NCBI GenBank assembly: GCA_947175045.1
Contig: CAMWLH010000167.1
Span: forward strand, 1 to 5,452
DNA: 5,452 nt
Source: an uncultured Clostridia bacterium
GTDB taxonomy: Bacteria > Bacillota > Clostridia > Oscillospirales > Ruminococcaceae
Reading direction: 5' to 3'
The notes beneath the pieces were generated by a model, which did no database searches, was not told the origin of the DNA, and worked only from the letters and a program-made list of their open reading frames with translations. Below are positions 1 through 5,440 of this stretch, in pieces. A program made the translations under genes and the position numbers. Position 1 is the first letter of the stretch. The number at the start of each line of letters is the position of its first letter.

Positions 1-276
1 GTTCATGGTATAGCAGTTAAGCCCCAATTCGTCCCAGACGTAATTTACACGGTTGGTGACCATTCCCTCTCCGTGCATTTTTTCCAAAAACTCTATGTCC
101 TTTTCATCTGTTTTGAATTTTATCACGCGGGGAGTTCCCAGAACCTCGATAAGGGGATCAATATGCATAGGGACTTCAAAATTCCTGCCGTTTACGGTTA
201 TATATTTCTCGGTTATATCAATAGTGCAGCTTGAGTCGTTCCGCACAACGCCCTTTTTCTTAAAAAGTCCGAACAT
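1..276 (-). CDS. Small uncharacterised protein, partial at the left edge (C-terminus missing)
   Basis: The first 92 residues of a protein are visible; the reading frame stays open to the window edge, so the C-terminus is not seen. It begins MFGLFKKKG, with no signal peptide or membrane segment. It then looks like a small alpha/beta domain with a beta-rich start (CTIDITEKYITVNGRNFEVP, about residues 17-36), a segment IDPLIEVLGTPRVI (39-52) and a distinctive MVTNRVNYVWDELGLNCYT (72-90). I do not recognise a characterised family; the YVWDELG pattern gives only a weak impression of uncharacterised DUF7738-type proteins. The ATG overlaps the purM stop codon by one base (TAATG). A GAGGGAG Shine-Dalgarno lies in the last purM codons, 10 nt before the ATG, so translation is probably coupled to purM. 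The position suggests co-transcription with purine genes but does not prove a purine role. Confidence 0.8.
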   Translation of the reverse strand, partial: MFGLFKKKGVVRNDSSCTIDITEKYITVNGRNFEVPMHIDPLIEVLGTPRVIKFKTDEKDIEFLEKMHGEGMVTNRVNYVWDELGLNCYTMN

Positions 277-1307
277 TAAAATACAACTCCCTCGTCGCTC
301 GCGATAGTTTCGCCGATAATATACGCCTTCTCGCCGTTCTCCGCGAGAATATCAACGGTCTTTTGAGCGTCCGCCCCGTCTACGACCAGTGTCATGCCGA
401 TACCCATATTGAAAGTATTGTACATATCGTGCTCGGGAATATTGCCCTGTTCCTGCATGAGCTTGAATATCGCGGGAACCTCGTAGGAATTCTTGTCGAT
501 CTTCGCAGAGATACCCTCGGGCAGAGCGCGGGGAATATTCTCATAAAAGCCGCCGCCCGTAATGTGGGAGATACCCTTGACATGCACCTTGGAAATAACG
601 TCCAGCACCGCCTTGACGTAAATCCTCGTGGGAGCGAGCAGCGCGTCGCCGAGAGACGTTCCCAGCTCGGGATAAAAGGTCTTTAAATTCTGGTCGTTGA
701 CATTGAATATCTTTCTTACCAGCGAGAAGCCGTTGGAATGCACTCCGCTCGAAGCGATACCGACGATAGCGTCCCCTGCCTTTATTCCTGACGGATCGAT
801 GATTTTTTCCCTGTCAACTATACCCGTGCTGTAACCCGCGATGTCGTACTCGTCCTCCGCCATCATTCCGGGGTGCTCCGCGGTCTCGCCGCCCACAAGA
901 GCGCAGCCCGCCTGCACGCAGCCCTCCGCAACGCCCTTGACTATCTCAGCTACCTTTTCGGGGATATTCTTTCCGATAGCGATATAATCCAGGAAAAACA
1001 GCGGCTTTGCTCCGCAGCAGATTATATCGTTCACGCACATCGCCACGCAGTCGATACCGATGGTATCATGCCTGTCCATCAGCATCGCGAGCTTCAGCTT
1101 TGTGCCCACGCCGTCCGTGCCGCTTACCAGCACGGGCTCCTTCATTCCCGTAAGGTCGGGAGCGAACAGCCCTCCGAAGCCGCCTATGCCCGAAACGCAG
1201 CCCGCGGTCTCAGTGCGCTTGATATGCTCCTTCATCAGTTTTACCGACTCATACCCCGCGGTAACGTCAACGCCTGCCGCCTTGTAACTGTCACTGTAAC
1301 TTTTCAT
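276..1307 (-). CDS. purM: Phosphoribosylformylglycinamidine cyclo-ligase (AIR synthetase)
   Basis: This cytosolic enzyme uses ATP to close the ring of formylglycinamidine ribonucleotide (FGAM) to aminoimidazole ribonucleotide (AIR), the fifth step of de novo purine synthesis. The product is 343 residues, the usual PurM length. Family landmarks are in order: [13 protein letters not shown] (8-20), the ATP/phosphate-binding region [14 protein letters not shown] (61-74), [15 protein letters not shown] (91-105), [11 protein letters not shown] (139-149), [14 protein letters not shown] (186-199), [13 protein letters not shown] (248-260) and FNMGIGM (299-305). The frame is open for seven more codons to an ATG at 1328, but the start at 1307 is preferred. 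It has a perfect GGAGG 5 nt upstream and gives [14 protein letters not shown], matching the normal PurM N-terminus, while the 1328 ATG has no evident Shine-Dalgarno. It lies 124 nt after purF across a structured spacer, and its TAA overlaps the next ATG. No truncation or missing motif is seen. Confidence 0.97.
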   Translation of the reverse strand: MKSYSDSYKAAGVDVTAGYESVKLMKEHIKRTETAGCVSGIGGFGGLFAPDLTGMKEPVLVSGTDGVGTKLKLAMLMDRHDTIGIDCVAMCVNDIICCGAKPLFFLDYIAIGKNIPEKVAEIVKGVAEGCVQAGCALVGGETAEHPGMMAEDEYDIAGYSTGIVDREKIIDPSGIKAGDAIVGIASSGVHSNGFSLVRKIFNVNDQNLKTFYPELGTSLGDALLAPTRIYVKAVLDVISKVHVKGISHITGGGFYENIPRALPEGISAKIDKNSYEVPAIFKLMQEQGNIPEHDMYNTFNMGIGMTLVVDGADAQKTVDILAENGEKAYIIGETIASDEGVVF

Positions 1308-1312
1308 AATTT

Positions 1313-1317
1313 CCTCC
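1313..1317 (-). promoter_or_regulatory. Shine-Dalgarno site that fixes the purM start
   Basis: A GGAGG core lies 5 nt upstream of the ATG at 1307. It falls inside the longer open frame that begins at 1328, so it argues that the upstream ATGs at 1328 and 1319 are not the main starts. Confidence 0.85.
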
Positions 1318-1336
1318 ATATAAGACATAAAAGGTC

Positions 1337-1421
1337 AGAGGCAAGAAGAAAGAGCCGACGCGTGTTCCGCGCGATTTGATAATTCGCCGCGAAGCGGCAC
1401 AAATTCTTACTTCTTACCTCT
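1337..1421. repeat. Inverted-repeat element between purF and purM (MITE/REP-like candidate)
   Basis: An 85-bp segment is bounded by 17-nt arms, AGAGGCAAGAAGAAAGA at 1337-1353 and TCTTACTTCTTACCTCT at 1405-1421, which are reverse complements at 15 of 17 positions. Inside are a GC-rich hairpin, GCCGC-GAA-GCGGC (1386-1398), and a short CGCG-TGTTC-CGCG hairpin (1359-1371). In the sense (minus-strand) transcript one of the two arm mismatches becomes a G-U wobble and the other a U-U, so the RNA pairs slightly better than the DNA. It begins about 10 nt after the purF stop codon and ends about 20 nt before the purM Shine-Dalgarno, so it fills most of the spacer. It has no coding capacity and no run of T typical of a terminator. 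I see no clear target-site duplication. It could be a non-autonomous mobile repeat, or an mRNA structure that affects processing or relative expression of purF and purM. Confidence 0.6.
1386..1398 (-). other. GC-rich hairpin inside the purF-purM spacer
   Basis: A perfect 5-bp stem GCCGC/GCGGC closes a three-base loop at the inner part of the larger inverted repeat. On the transcript it is followed by GAATTATCAAAT, not a U tract, so it is not a convincing intrinsic terminator. Confidence 0.5.
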
Positions 1422-1431
1422 TAACGCTAAA

Positions 1432-2856
1432 TCATTCTTCGATCTTCATTTCAAATTTGTCCTTGGGTATCTCGTCGGGAACTTCTATCGGGTATTTGCC
1501 CGTAAAGCAGCCTCGGCAGAATCCGCAGTTCGCGTCCTCGGCTATCCTGAGGACTGCGTCGGTACTTAAAAAACCCAGAGAATCCACGCCGATTATCTCC
1601 GCTATCTCGGGAACGGTGTGCTTATTGGCTATGAGGTTCTCCTTACTGTCAACGTCCGTGCCGAAGTAGCACTCGCTGATGAACGTCGGCGCGGAGAACC
1701 GCATATGTATCTCCTTTGCGCCCGCGCTTCTAAGCAGCTTTACCACCTTGGCGGAGGTAGTCCCTCTTACCATGGAATCGTCCACCACCACGACGCGCTT
1801 TCCGCGCACCGTTTCGTCCACAACATTCAGCTTTATGTTGACAGAGTTTTCCCTCATGCTCTGGGTCGGCTGGATAAATGTCCTCCCGATATAGCGGTTC
1901 TTGACAAAGCCCACGCCGTAGGGTATCCCGCTCTCCTGCGAGAAGCCCAGCGCGGCGTCAAGACCGCTGTCGGGGCAGCCTATGACAACATCAGCGTCAC
2001 AGGGGTGCTCCTGCGCCAGGAATCTGCCCGCTCTGAGACGGGCCTTATGCACGCTGCACCCTTCTATCACCGAGTCGGGGCGCGCGAAATAAATAAACTC
2101 AAACACGCACATAGAGCTTTTTCCGCCACAGTGAGTCTTTATGCTCTCTATCCCGTTCTCGTCGATAACGACTATCTCCCCCGGCTCGATATCGCGCAGG
2201 AACTTAGCTCCCACGCTGTCAAGAGCGCATGTTTCGCTTGCCACAACATAGCCCTCACCGTTGGGAAGCTCGCCCAGACACAGCGGGCGGAAGCCCTGCG
2301 GATCGCGGGCGGCTATCAGCTTTTTCGGCGACATAACGCACATTGAGTACGCGCCCTTTATGCGCTCCATAGCGCGCTCCACCGCCTCCTGGATAGAGCG
2401 GCTGGTAAGGCGCGCGCGGGTTATCTCGTAGGAGATGACCTCCGTATCGCTGGTACTGTGGAAGATAGCGCCGTTCAGCTCAAACTCCCGCCGCAAATCA
2501 AGCGCGTTTATGAGATTTCCGTTATGCGCGATGGCGAGCGCGCCCTTCATATGCCTTACCACCATGGGCTGGCAGTTGGCGGCGTTCACGTTTCCCGTGG
2601 TGGAGTAGCGGACGTGCCCGACAGCTATCCGCCCCGGCTCAAATTCGCTGAGAACCCGCTCGGTGAACACCTCGTTCACAAGCCCTATTCCCTTGTGCTG
2701 CCGGAAAACGCCGCGGTCGTTCACCACTATGCCGCAGCTTTCCTGCCCTCTGTGCTGGAGAGCGTACAGCCCAAAATACGTTAAATTCGCAACGTTGGTC
2801 GGCTGATTCGTATAGATACCGAATACGCCGCATTCCTCATGTATATTATCGAACAT
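1432..2856 (-). CDS. purF: Amidophosphoribosyltransferase (glutamine PRPP amidotransferase), Fe-S type
   Basis: PurF catalyses the committed first step of purine synthesis, transferring glutamine-derived ammonia to PRPP to give 5-phosphoribosylamine. The 474-residue product has an N-terminal Ntn-hydrolase glutaminase domain and a C-terminal phosphoribosyltransferase domain. Cys9 in NIHEECGVFGIY is the expected catalytic nucleophile after removal of an eight-residue propeptide. HRGQES (35-40), GHVRYSTTG (80-88), HNGN (111-114) and STSDTE (134-139) complete the glutaminase site. The PRPP loop is VVVVDDSMVRGTTSA (355-369). Cys250, Cys396 and the cluster CGFCRGC (444-450) sit where Bacillus-type enzymes bind a [4Fe-4S] cluster, a feature the E. 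coli enzyme lacks; I cannot say which two of the three C-terminal cysteines are ligands. The ATG has an AAAGGG Shine-Dalgarno 6 nt upstream. It starts 36 nt after purC ends, in the same operon. Family knowledge predicts feedback inhibition by purine nucleotides. Confidence 0.97.
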   Translation of the reverse strand: MFDNIHEECGVFGIYTNQPTNVANLTYFGLYALQHRGQESCGIVVNDRGVFRQHKGIGLVNEVFTERVLSEFEPGRIAVGHVRYSTTGNVNAANCQPMVVRHMKGALAIAHNGNLINALDLRREFELNGAIFHSTSDTEVISYEITRARLTSRSIQEAVERAMERIKGAYSMCVMSPKKLIAARDPQGFRPLCLGELPNGEGYVVASETCALDSVGAKFLRDIEPGEIVVIDENGIESIKTHCGGKSSMCVFEFIYFARPDSVIEGCSVHKARLRAGRFLAQEHPCDADVVIGCPDSGLDAALGFSQESGIPYGVGFVKNRYIGRTFIQPTQSMRENSVNIKLNVVDETVRGKRVVVVDDSMVRGTTSAKVVKLLRSAGAKEIHMRFSAPTFISECYFGTDVDSKENLIANKHTVPEIAEIIGVDSLGFLSTDAVLRIAEDANCGFCRGCFTGKYPIEVPDEIPKDKFEMKIEE

Positions 2857-2892
2857 GGAAAACCCTTTCTTTTTGGTGCGGTCTGCGCGGAA

Positions 2893-3606
2893 TTATCCGA
2901 AAATCCTGCGCATCATTTCGTTGTATGCGTCCTCTACGCCGCCCATATCACGGCGGAATCTGTCCTTGTCCAGCTTCTCATGAGTTGTGCTGTCCCAGAA
3001 GCGGCAGGTATCGGGGGATATCTCGTCCGCAAGCACTATCTGCCCGTGGAAGCGCCCGAACTCGATTTTGAAATCGATAAGGTCAACGTTAACATCCTTA
3101 AAGAATTTCAGCATGAACTCGTTCACCTTGAACGCGTATTCAGATATGGTATCAATTTCTTCTTTTGTTGCAAGGTCAAGTGCCAGCGCGTAGTAATCGT
3201 TGATGAACGGGTCGCCGAGGTCGTCGTTCTTGTAGCTGAACTCCAGCGTCGGGCAGGAGAGCTTTCTTCCCTCCTCAATGCCGAGCTTCTTGGAGAAGCT
3301 GCCCGCGGCAACGTTTCTTACAATAACCTCAAGCGGAACTATCTCAACTCTTTTAACCAGAGTTTCGCGGTCGGAAAGCTCCTCAACATAATGGGTGGGA
3401 ACGCCCTCCTTTTCCAGCAGCTTGAACATGAAGTTTGTCATCTTGTTGTTGATTACGCCCTTGCCGCTGATAGTACCTTTCTTCTCGCCGTTGAAAGCGG
3501 TCGCGTCGTCCTTGTAATCAACGATTACCAGATCGGGGTCGGTGGTCGCGTAGACCTTCTTTGCCTTACCCTCGTACAGCTGTTCTGTCTTTGTTGCGTT
3601 TGCCAT
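2893..3606 (-). CDS. purC: Phosphoribosylaminoimidazole-succinocarboxamide synthase (SAICAR synthetase)
   Basis: PurC condenses carboxyaminoimidazole ribonucleotide (CAIR) with aspartate, using ATP, to give SAICAR in the cytosol. The product is 237 residues, the standard length of the short bacterial form, with no fusion to PurE. Landmarks are [10 protein letters not shown] (10-19, ATP-binding glycine-rich region), [10 protein letters not shown] (31-40), [12 protein letters not shown] (92-103), LIDFKIEFG (176-184) and [14 protein letters not shown] (192-205), the last two being the family signatures. An in-frame ATG at 3624 would add six residues (MTEDFK). The ATG at 3606 is chosen because GGAGG lies 8 nt before it and [14 protein letters not shown] is a normal PurC N-terminus. 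It is the first purine gene of this run, separated by 98 nt from the isomerase gene upstream; purE, often found just before purC in clostridia, is not here. The leader is rich in inverted repeats, but I find no convincing promoter, purine riboswitch or PurR box. Confidence 0.97.
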   Translation of the reverse strand: MANATKTEQLYEGKAKKVYATTDPDLVIVDYKDDATAFNGEKKGTISGKGVINNKMTNFMFKLLEKEGVPTHYVEELSDRETLVKRVEIVPLEVIVRNVAAGSFSKKLGIEEGRKLSCPTLEFSYKNDDLGDPFINDYYALALDLATKEEIDTISEYAFKVNEFMLKFFKDVNVDLIDFKIEFGRFHGQIVLADEISPDTCRFWDSTTHEKLDKDRFRRDMGGVEDAYNEMMRRIFG

Positions 3607-3614
3607 TTTAAAAT

Positions 3615-3619
3615 CCTCC
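3615..3619 (-). promoter_or_regulatory. Shine-Dalgarno site that fixes the purC start
   Basis: A perfect GGAGG core lies 8 nt upstream of the ATG at 3606. It falls inside the open frame that could begin at 3624, which makes the upstream ATG an unlikely start. Confidence 0.85.
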
Positions 3620-3635
3620 GTCATATTTTTTCGGC

Positions 3636-3663
3636 TGCCGTGAGGGTCGACCCTCCGACGGCA
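3636..3663 (-). other. Palindromic hairpin in the purC leader
   Basis: A perfect 14-bp palindrome GAGGGTCGACCCTC (3642-3655) is enclosed by TGCCGT (3636-3641) and ACGGCA (3658-3663), with a two-base CG bulge on one side. In RNA this gives a 6-bp outer stem and a 5-bp GC-rich inner stem with a UCGA loop. It lies about 16 nt upstream of the purC Shine-Dalgarno. In the purC direction it is followed by GCCGAAAAAATATG and has no U tract, so it is not a standard terminator. It may be a protein-binding palindrome, a leader structure, or a copy of a dispersed palindromic repeat. Confidence 0.6.
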
Positions 3664-3672
3664 ATTTAGTTT

Positions 3673-3686
3673 TTAAATGTATTTAA
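3673..3686. other. AT-rich palindrome in the purC upstream region
   Basis: TTAAAT-GT-ATTTAA is a perfect inverted repeat with a two-base spacer. It sits between the end of the isomerase gene and the purC leader hairpin, in the most AT-rich part of the spacer, where a purC promoter would be expected. I could not identify a good -35/-10 pair, so an operator or promoter role is only a possibility. Confidence 0.35.
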
Positions 3687-3708
3687 TAAACCGGATTTTA
3701 CGGTTTAT
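3686..3708 (-). terminator. Weak terminator-like hairpin at the end of the isomerase gene
   Basis: The arms ATAAACCG (3686-3693) and CGGTTTAT (3701-3708) form a perfect 8-bp stem with a seven-base loop, and the second arm includes the TAA stop of the isomerase gene. In the sense direction it is followed by TAAATACATTT, which is AT-rich but not a real T tract. It may reduce read-through into purC rather than stop it fully. Confidence 0.4.
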
Positions 3709-4502
3709 AGTTTATCAAACGGGAAAATCTCCCACATTCGCTCCGCGGAAAGCTTAACGCCCTCCGCCGTCTTGGTTTCCAGCAATACGCGGCAGTTATG
3801 CTGCTCCGCAAGCTTCAGATACCTTTCAATATCAAGCGTTCCGTCTCCTATCGGCAAGTGGTCGCCGCGCTCCGCACTGTAATCGTGAAGATGCATATGA
3901 CACAGTCTGTCAAGGCTGCGCTCGATAAAGGGAAATTGCTGAAATCCGTGCGCCGCGTCGTGTCCCGTATCAAAGGTAAGACCGAAAACGGGACTTTGCA
4001 GCAGGATACCAATACCCTCGCCGACAAAATCAACCATAAAAGAGCGCGTGTTCTCAACGGTTATTTTAATGTCCGAATCACCTATTGCCTCTGTGCATAC
4101 GTCGCGGAAAGCGGTCAGCTTGCGCCTGAACTCCTCAGGGTATTCATCGTACACACAGACCTTTCTGTCCGGAAGCGTGATAAAGTCGCCCTGAGGAAAG
4201 TGCATATTCAAAACAGGTATCGACAGCTTTTTGGCAATGTCAACAGTATCCAGAACCGTTTCCGTATATGCTGCCGCCGCCCTGTCGTTTATCTCCCATG
4301 GGTTAAGAGCTCCCTCAAAATGCATCGTGTAGTAGATGCCGTATTTTTCGGCGATTTCCGCAAAGCGGTCAACGTTGATACGCTCCGGCTGATATTCGGG
4401 AAAGTCCATACTGACCTCAACGAACTGAAGCCCAAGTGAACGGCAATGTTCAGCACACTCTTCAAGAGTCTTTCCGATAAAAGTCGGCATTCCGAAATCC
4501 AT
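3705..4502 (-). CDS. Sugar phosphate isomerase/epimerase family protein (AP endonuclease 2-type TIM barrel)
   Basis: The 265-residue product fits the xylose isomerase-like TIM-barrel superfamily, whose members isomerise or epimerise sugars, often with a divalent metal. Candidate metal or active-site residues fall at the ends of predicted strands: His61 (TMHFEG), His101 (NMHFPQG), Glu150 (ITVENT), Asp178 and His181 (TFDTGHD), His204/His206 (HMHLHD) and Glu242 (LLET). HLPIGDGTLD (215-224) is also typical of the family. No signal peptide or membrane segment is seen, so it should be cytosolic. The ATG has AAGGAG 7 nt upstream. It starts 17 nt after the HTH-methyltransferase gene stops, so the two are very likely co-transcribed from the promoter near 5380. 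The substrate cannot be told from sequence; an endonuclease IV DNA repair role is less likely because the protein lacks the close endonuclease IV motifs I would expect. Confidence 0.88.
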   Translation of the reverse strand: MDFGMPTFIGKTLEECAEHCRSLGLQFVEVSMDFPEYQPERINVDRFAEIAEKYGIYYTMHFEGALNPWEINDRAAAAYTETVLDTVDIAKKLSIPVLNMHFPQGDFITLPDRKVCVYDEYPEEFRRKLTAFRDVCTEAIGDSDIKITVENTRSFMVDFVGEGIGILLQSPVFGLTFDTGHDAAHGFQQFPFIERSLDRLCHMHLHDYSAERGDHLPIGDGTLDIERYLKLAEQHNCRVLLETKTAEGVKLSAERMWEIFPFDKL

Positions 4503-4519
4503 TGTTTCACTCCTTATCC

Positions 4520-5344
4520 CTAATACGTTTCCTTAATGGCTATCAGCGTATCCATGCAGTGCTTGTGCGGTACTCCGCTGCTGCTGCAGTCGAAAATCAC
4601 CTCTTCGCACCGCTCGAACCGCCAGTCGTGATAATGCCCGAAAAGCTCTCCCGACCGCCAGTTTTTGCGGAGCCCGGTATCATTATCGGGCGGGCGCGGA
4701 ATAAAGGGCTTTTCCACAAATACGTTAAGCGCGTTCACACCGCCCAATGAGGTATGCGCCTGCCAGTTGCCCAGCACCTCGCCGCGCAGCTCTTCGGGCA
4801 CATAATACAGCACTCCCGAACAGTATATCACGTCAAAATCCTTTTCAAGACGATAATCCATGATATCCGCGCGGAAAAAATCAATATCCACGCCGTGGAG
4901 CTCCGCAAGGCGCTTCGCCTTTTCAACTCCCGAATCCGTGATATCAAACGCGCTCACCTTATAGCCGTTCTTTGCAAAGAACACAGCGTCCTTGCCCTCG
5001 CCGCAGCCCGCGTCAAGCAGTCTGAGCGGTCGCGTGGGCGGAAGCAGCTTCAACACCTCGAAGCACATAAAGGACGGCTTAACACCCCAATAGTACTCCT
5101 TTTCCCTGTAACGCTCCTCGTAGTGAGCCGACGTCCGCTTCTCCGCCGCGTAGCCCAGCAGCGCGTCGATGCTTGTACCGAGCGTTTCCGCCAGCGACGG
5201 CAGCAGCGAGATATCGGGAGCCGTCACATCGTTCTCCCACTTGCTCACCGCCTGGTAGGAAATGCCGAGCTTTCCAGCAAGCTCCTCCTGAGTAAATCCG
5301 CCGCGCGTTCTCAGCGCCCTGATGTTTTTGCCGATCGTGTTCAT
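4520..5344 (-). CDS. XRE-family HTH domain fused to a TehB-like SAM-dependent methyltransferase
   Basis: The 274-residue product joins two domains. Residues 3-64 are a Cro/C1-type helix-turn-helix (IGKNIRALRTRGGFTQEELA, then GISYQAVSKWENDVTAPDI and the closing TLGTSIDALLGY). After a linker, YYWGVKPSF (84-92) leads into a class I methyltransferase: motif I LLDAGCGEGKDAVFFAKNG (109-127), acidic FDIT (133-136), RADIMDY (158-164) and FDVIYCSGVLYYVPEE (170-185). The C-terminal part (KPFIPRPPDN, SGELFGHYHDW, SGVPHKHCMDTLIAIK) resembles TehB/tellurite-resistance-type methyltransferases. The protein should therefore bind DNA and SAM; the methyl acceptor is unknown. An open frame reaches an ATG at 5428, but the start at 5344 is chosen because AAAGGAG lies 7 nt upstream, the HTH begins at once, and the promoter lies between the two ATGs. 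It shares an operon with the isomerase gene. It may repress its own promoter through the inverted repeat there. Confidence 0.9.
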   Translation of the reverse strand: MNTIGKNIRALRTRGGFTQEELAGKLGISYQAVSKWENDVTAPDISLLPSLAETLGTSIDALLGYAAEKRTSAHYEERYREKEYYWGVKPSFMCFEVLKLLPPTRPLRLLDAGCGEGKDAVFFAKNGYKVSAFDITDSGVEKAKRLAELHGVDIDFFRADIMDYRLEKDFDVIYCSGVLYYVPEELRGEVLGNWQAHTSLGGVNALNVFVEKPFIPRPPDNDTGLRKNWRSGELFGHYHDWRFERCEEVIFDCSSSGVPHKHCMDTLIAIKETY

Positions 5345-5351
5345 CCGATCA

Positions 5352-5358
5352 CTCCTTT
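5352..5358 (-). promoter_or_regulatory. Shine-Dalgarno site of the HTH-methyltransferase gene
   Basis: AAAGGAG lies 7 nt before the ATG at 5344. With transcription starting near 5360 this leaves only about 16 nt of leader, so the ribosome site is almost at the 5' end of the mRNA. It decides the start in favour of 5344 over the ATG at 5428. Confidence 0.8.
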
Positions 5359-5366
5359 CCGTAAAA

Positions 5367-5395
5367 ATCATACCACAAAATACACTTTGTGACAA
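5367..5395 (-). promoter_or_regulatory. Sigma-A-type promoter for the HTH-methyltransferase/isomerase pair
   Basis: The -35 box is TTGTCA (5390-5395; 5 of 6 to TTGACA) and the -10 box is TATGAT (5367-5372; 5 of 6 to TATAAT), separated by exactly 17 nt. The predicted transcription start is about 5360, just before the Shine-Dalgarno. This is the only promoter in the window that I consider convincing. Confidence 0.8.
5374..5391. promoter_or_regulatory. Candidate operator between the -35 and -10 boxes
   Basis: CACAAA-GTGTAT-TTTGTG is a perfect 6+6 inverted repeat filling the promoter spacer and touching the -35 box. A protein bound here would block RNA polymerase. XRE-type regulators commonly bind short inverted repeats as dimers and often control their own gene, so the HTH protein encoded 30 bp away is the natural candidate. 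Binding itself is inferred. Confidence 0.5.
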
Positions 5396-5423
5396 TAACC
5401 TGTTTTTACAGTCGGGAGCGTTT

Positions 5424-5440
5424 CTCAACCCGCGGTTGAG
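5424..5440. other. Perfect 7-bp hairpin upstream of the promoter
   Basis: CTCAACC-CGC-GGTTGAG forms a perfect stem with a three-base loop, about 30 bp upstream of the -35 box. Neither strand has a following T tract, so it is not a standard terminator. It may be an upstream protein-binding site or the end of a structure belonging to the neighbouring gene outside the window. Nothing else is seen in 5396-5452. Confidence 0.4.

Noticed and set aside
53..307. Plus-strand open frame of 84 codons near the left edge
   Set aside because: It overlaps a minus-strand frame that has a Shine-Dalgarno, a coupled start with purM and protein-like composition.
1618..2346. A 242-codon open frame on the plus strand
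   Set aside because: It lies wholly inside purF on the opposite strand, has no recognisable domain, and the purF frame carries all expected catalytic motifs.
1432..3606. Possible frameshifts or broken purine genes
   Set aside because: purC and purF are full length for their families with every expected motif in frame, so there is no sign of decay.
3622..3636. CCGAA-containing sequence on the minus strand resembling half of a PurR box
   Set aside because: Only the CCGAA core matches; the A/T flanks and the second inverted half-site expected for Bacillus-type PurR are missing.
2839..3669. A 276-codon open frame on the plus strand opposite purC
   Set aside because: It mirrors purC and its leader and has no family features; the minus-strand purC is complete with all signatures and a perfect Shine-Dalgarno.
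3636..3680. Intrinsic terminator reading on the plus strand (hairpin followed by AATTTAGTTTTT)
   Set aside because: No plus-strand gene leads into it and the T tract is interrupted and displaced from the stem.
3607..3704. Possible purine (guanine) or PRPP riboswitch upstream of purC
   Set aside because: I could not find the conserved junction sequences or the expected stem arrangement, and the 98-nt spacer is taken up by simple palindromes.
4754..5392. A 212-codon open frame on the plus strand opposite the HTH-methyltransferase gene
   Set aside because: It is an arginine/histidine-rich shadow translation with no domain; the opposite strand encodes clear HTH and SAM-binding motifs.
5345..5428. 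N-terminal extension of the HTH-methyltransferase from the ATG at 5428
   Set aside because: The extra 28 residues do not look like part of an HTH protein, and a near-consensus promoter and Shine-Dalgarno lie within the extension just before the ATG at 5344.
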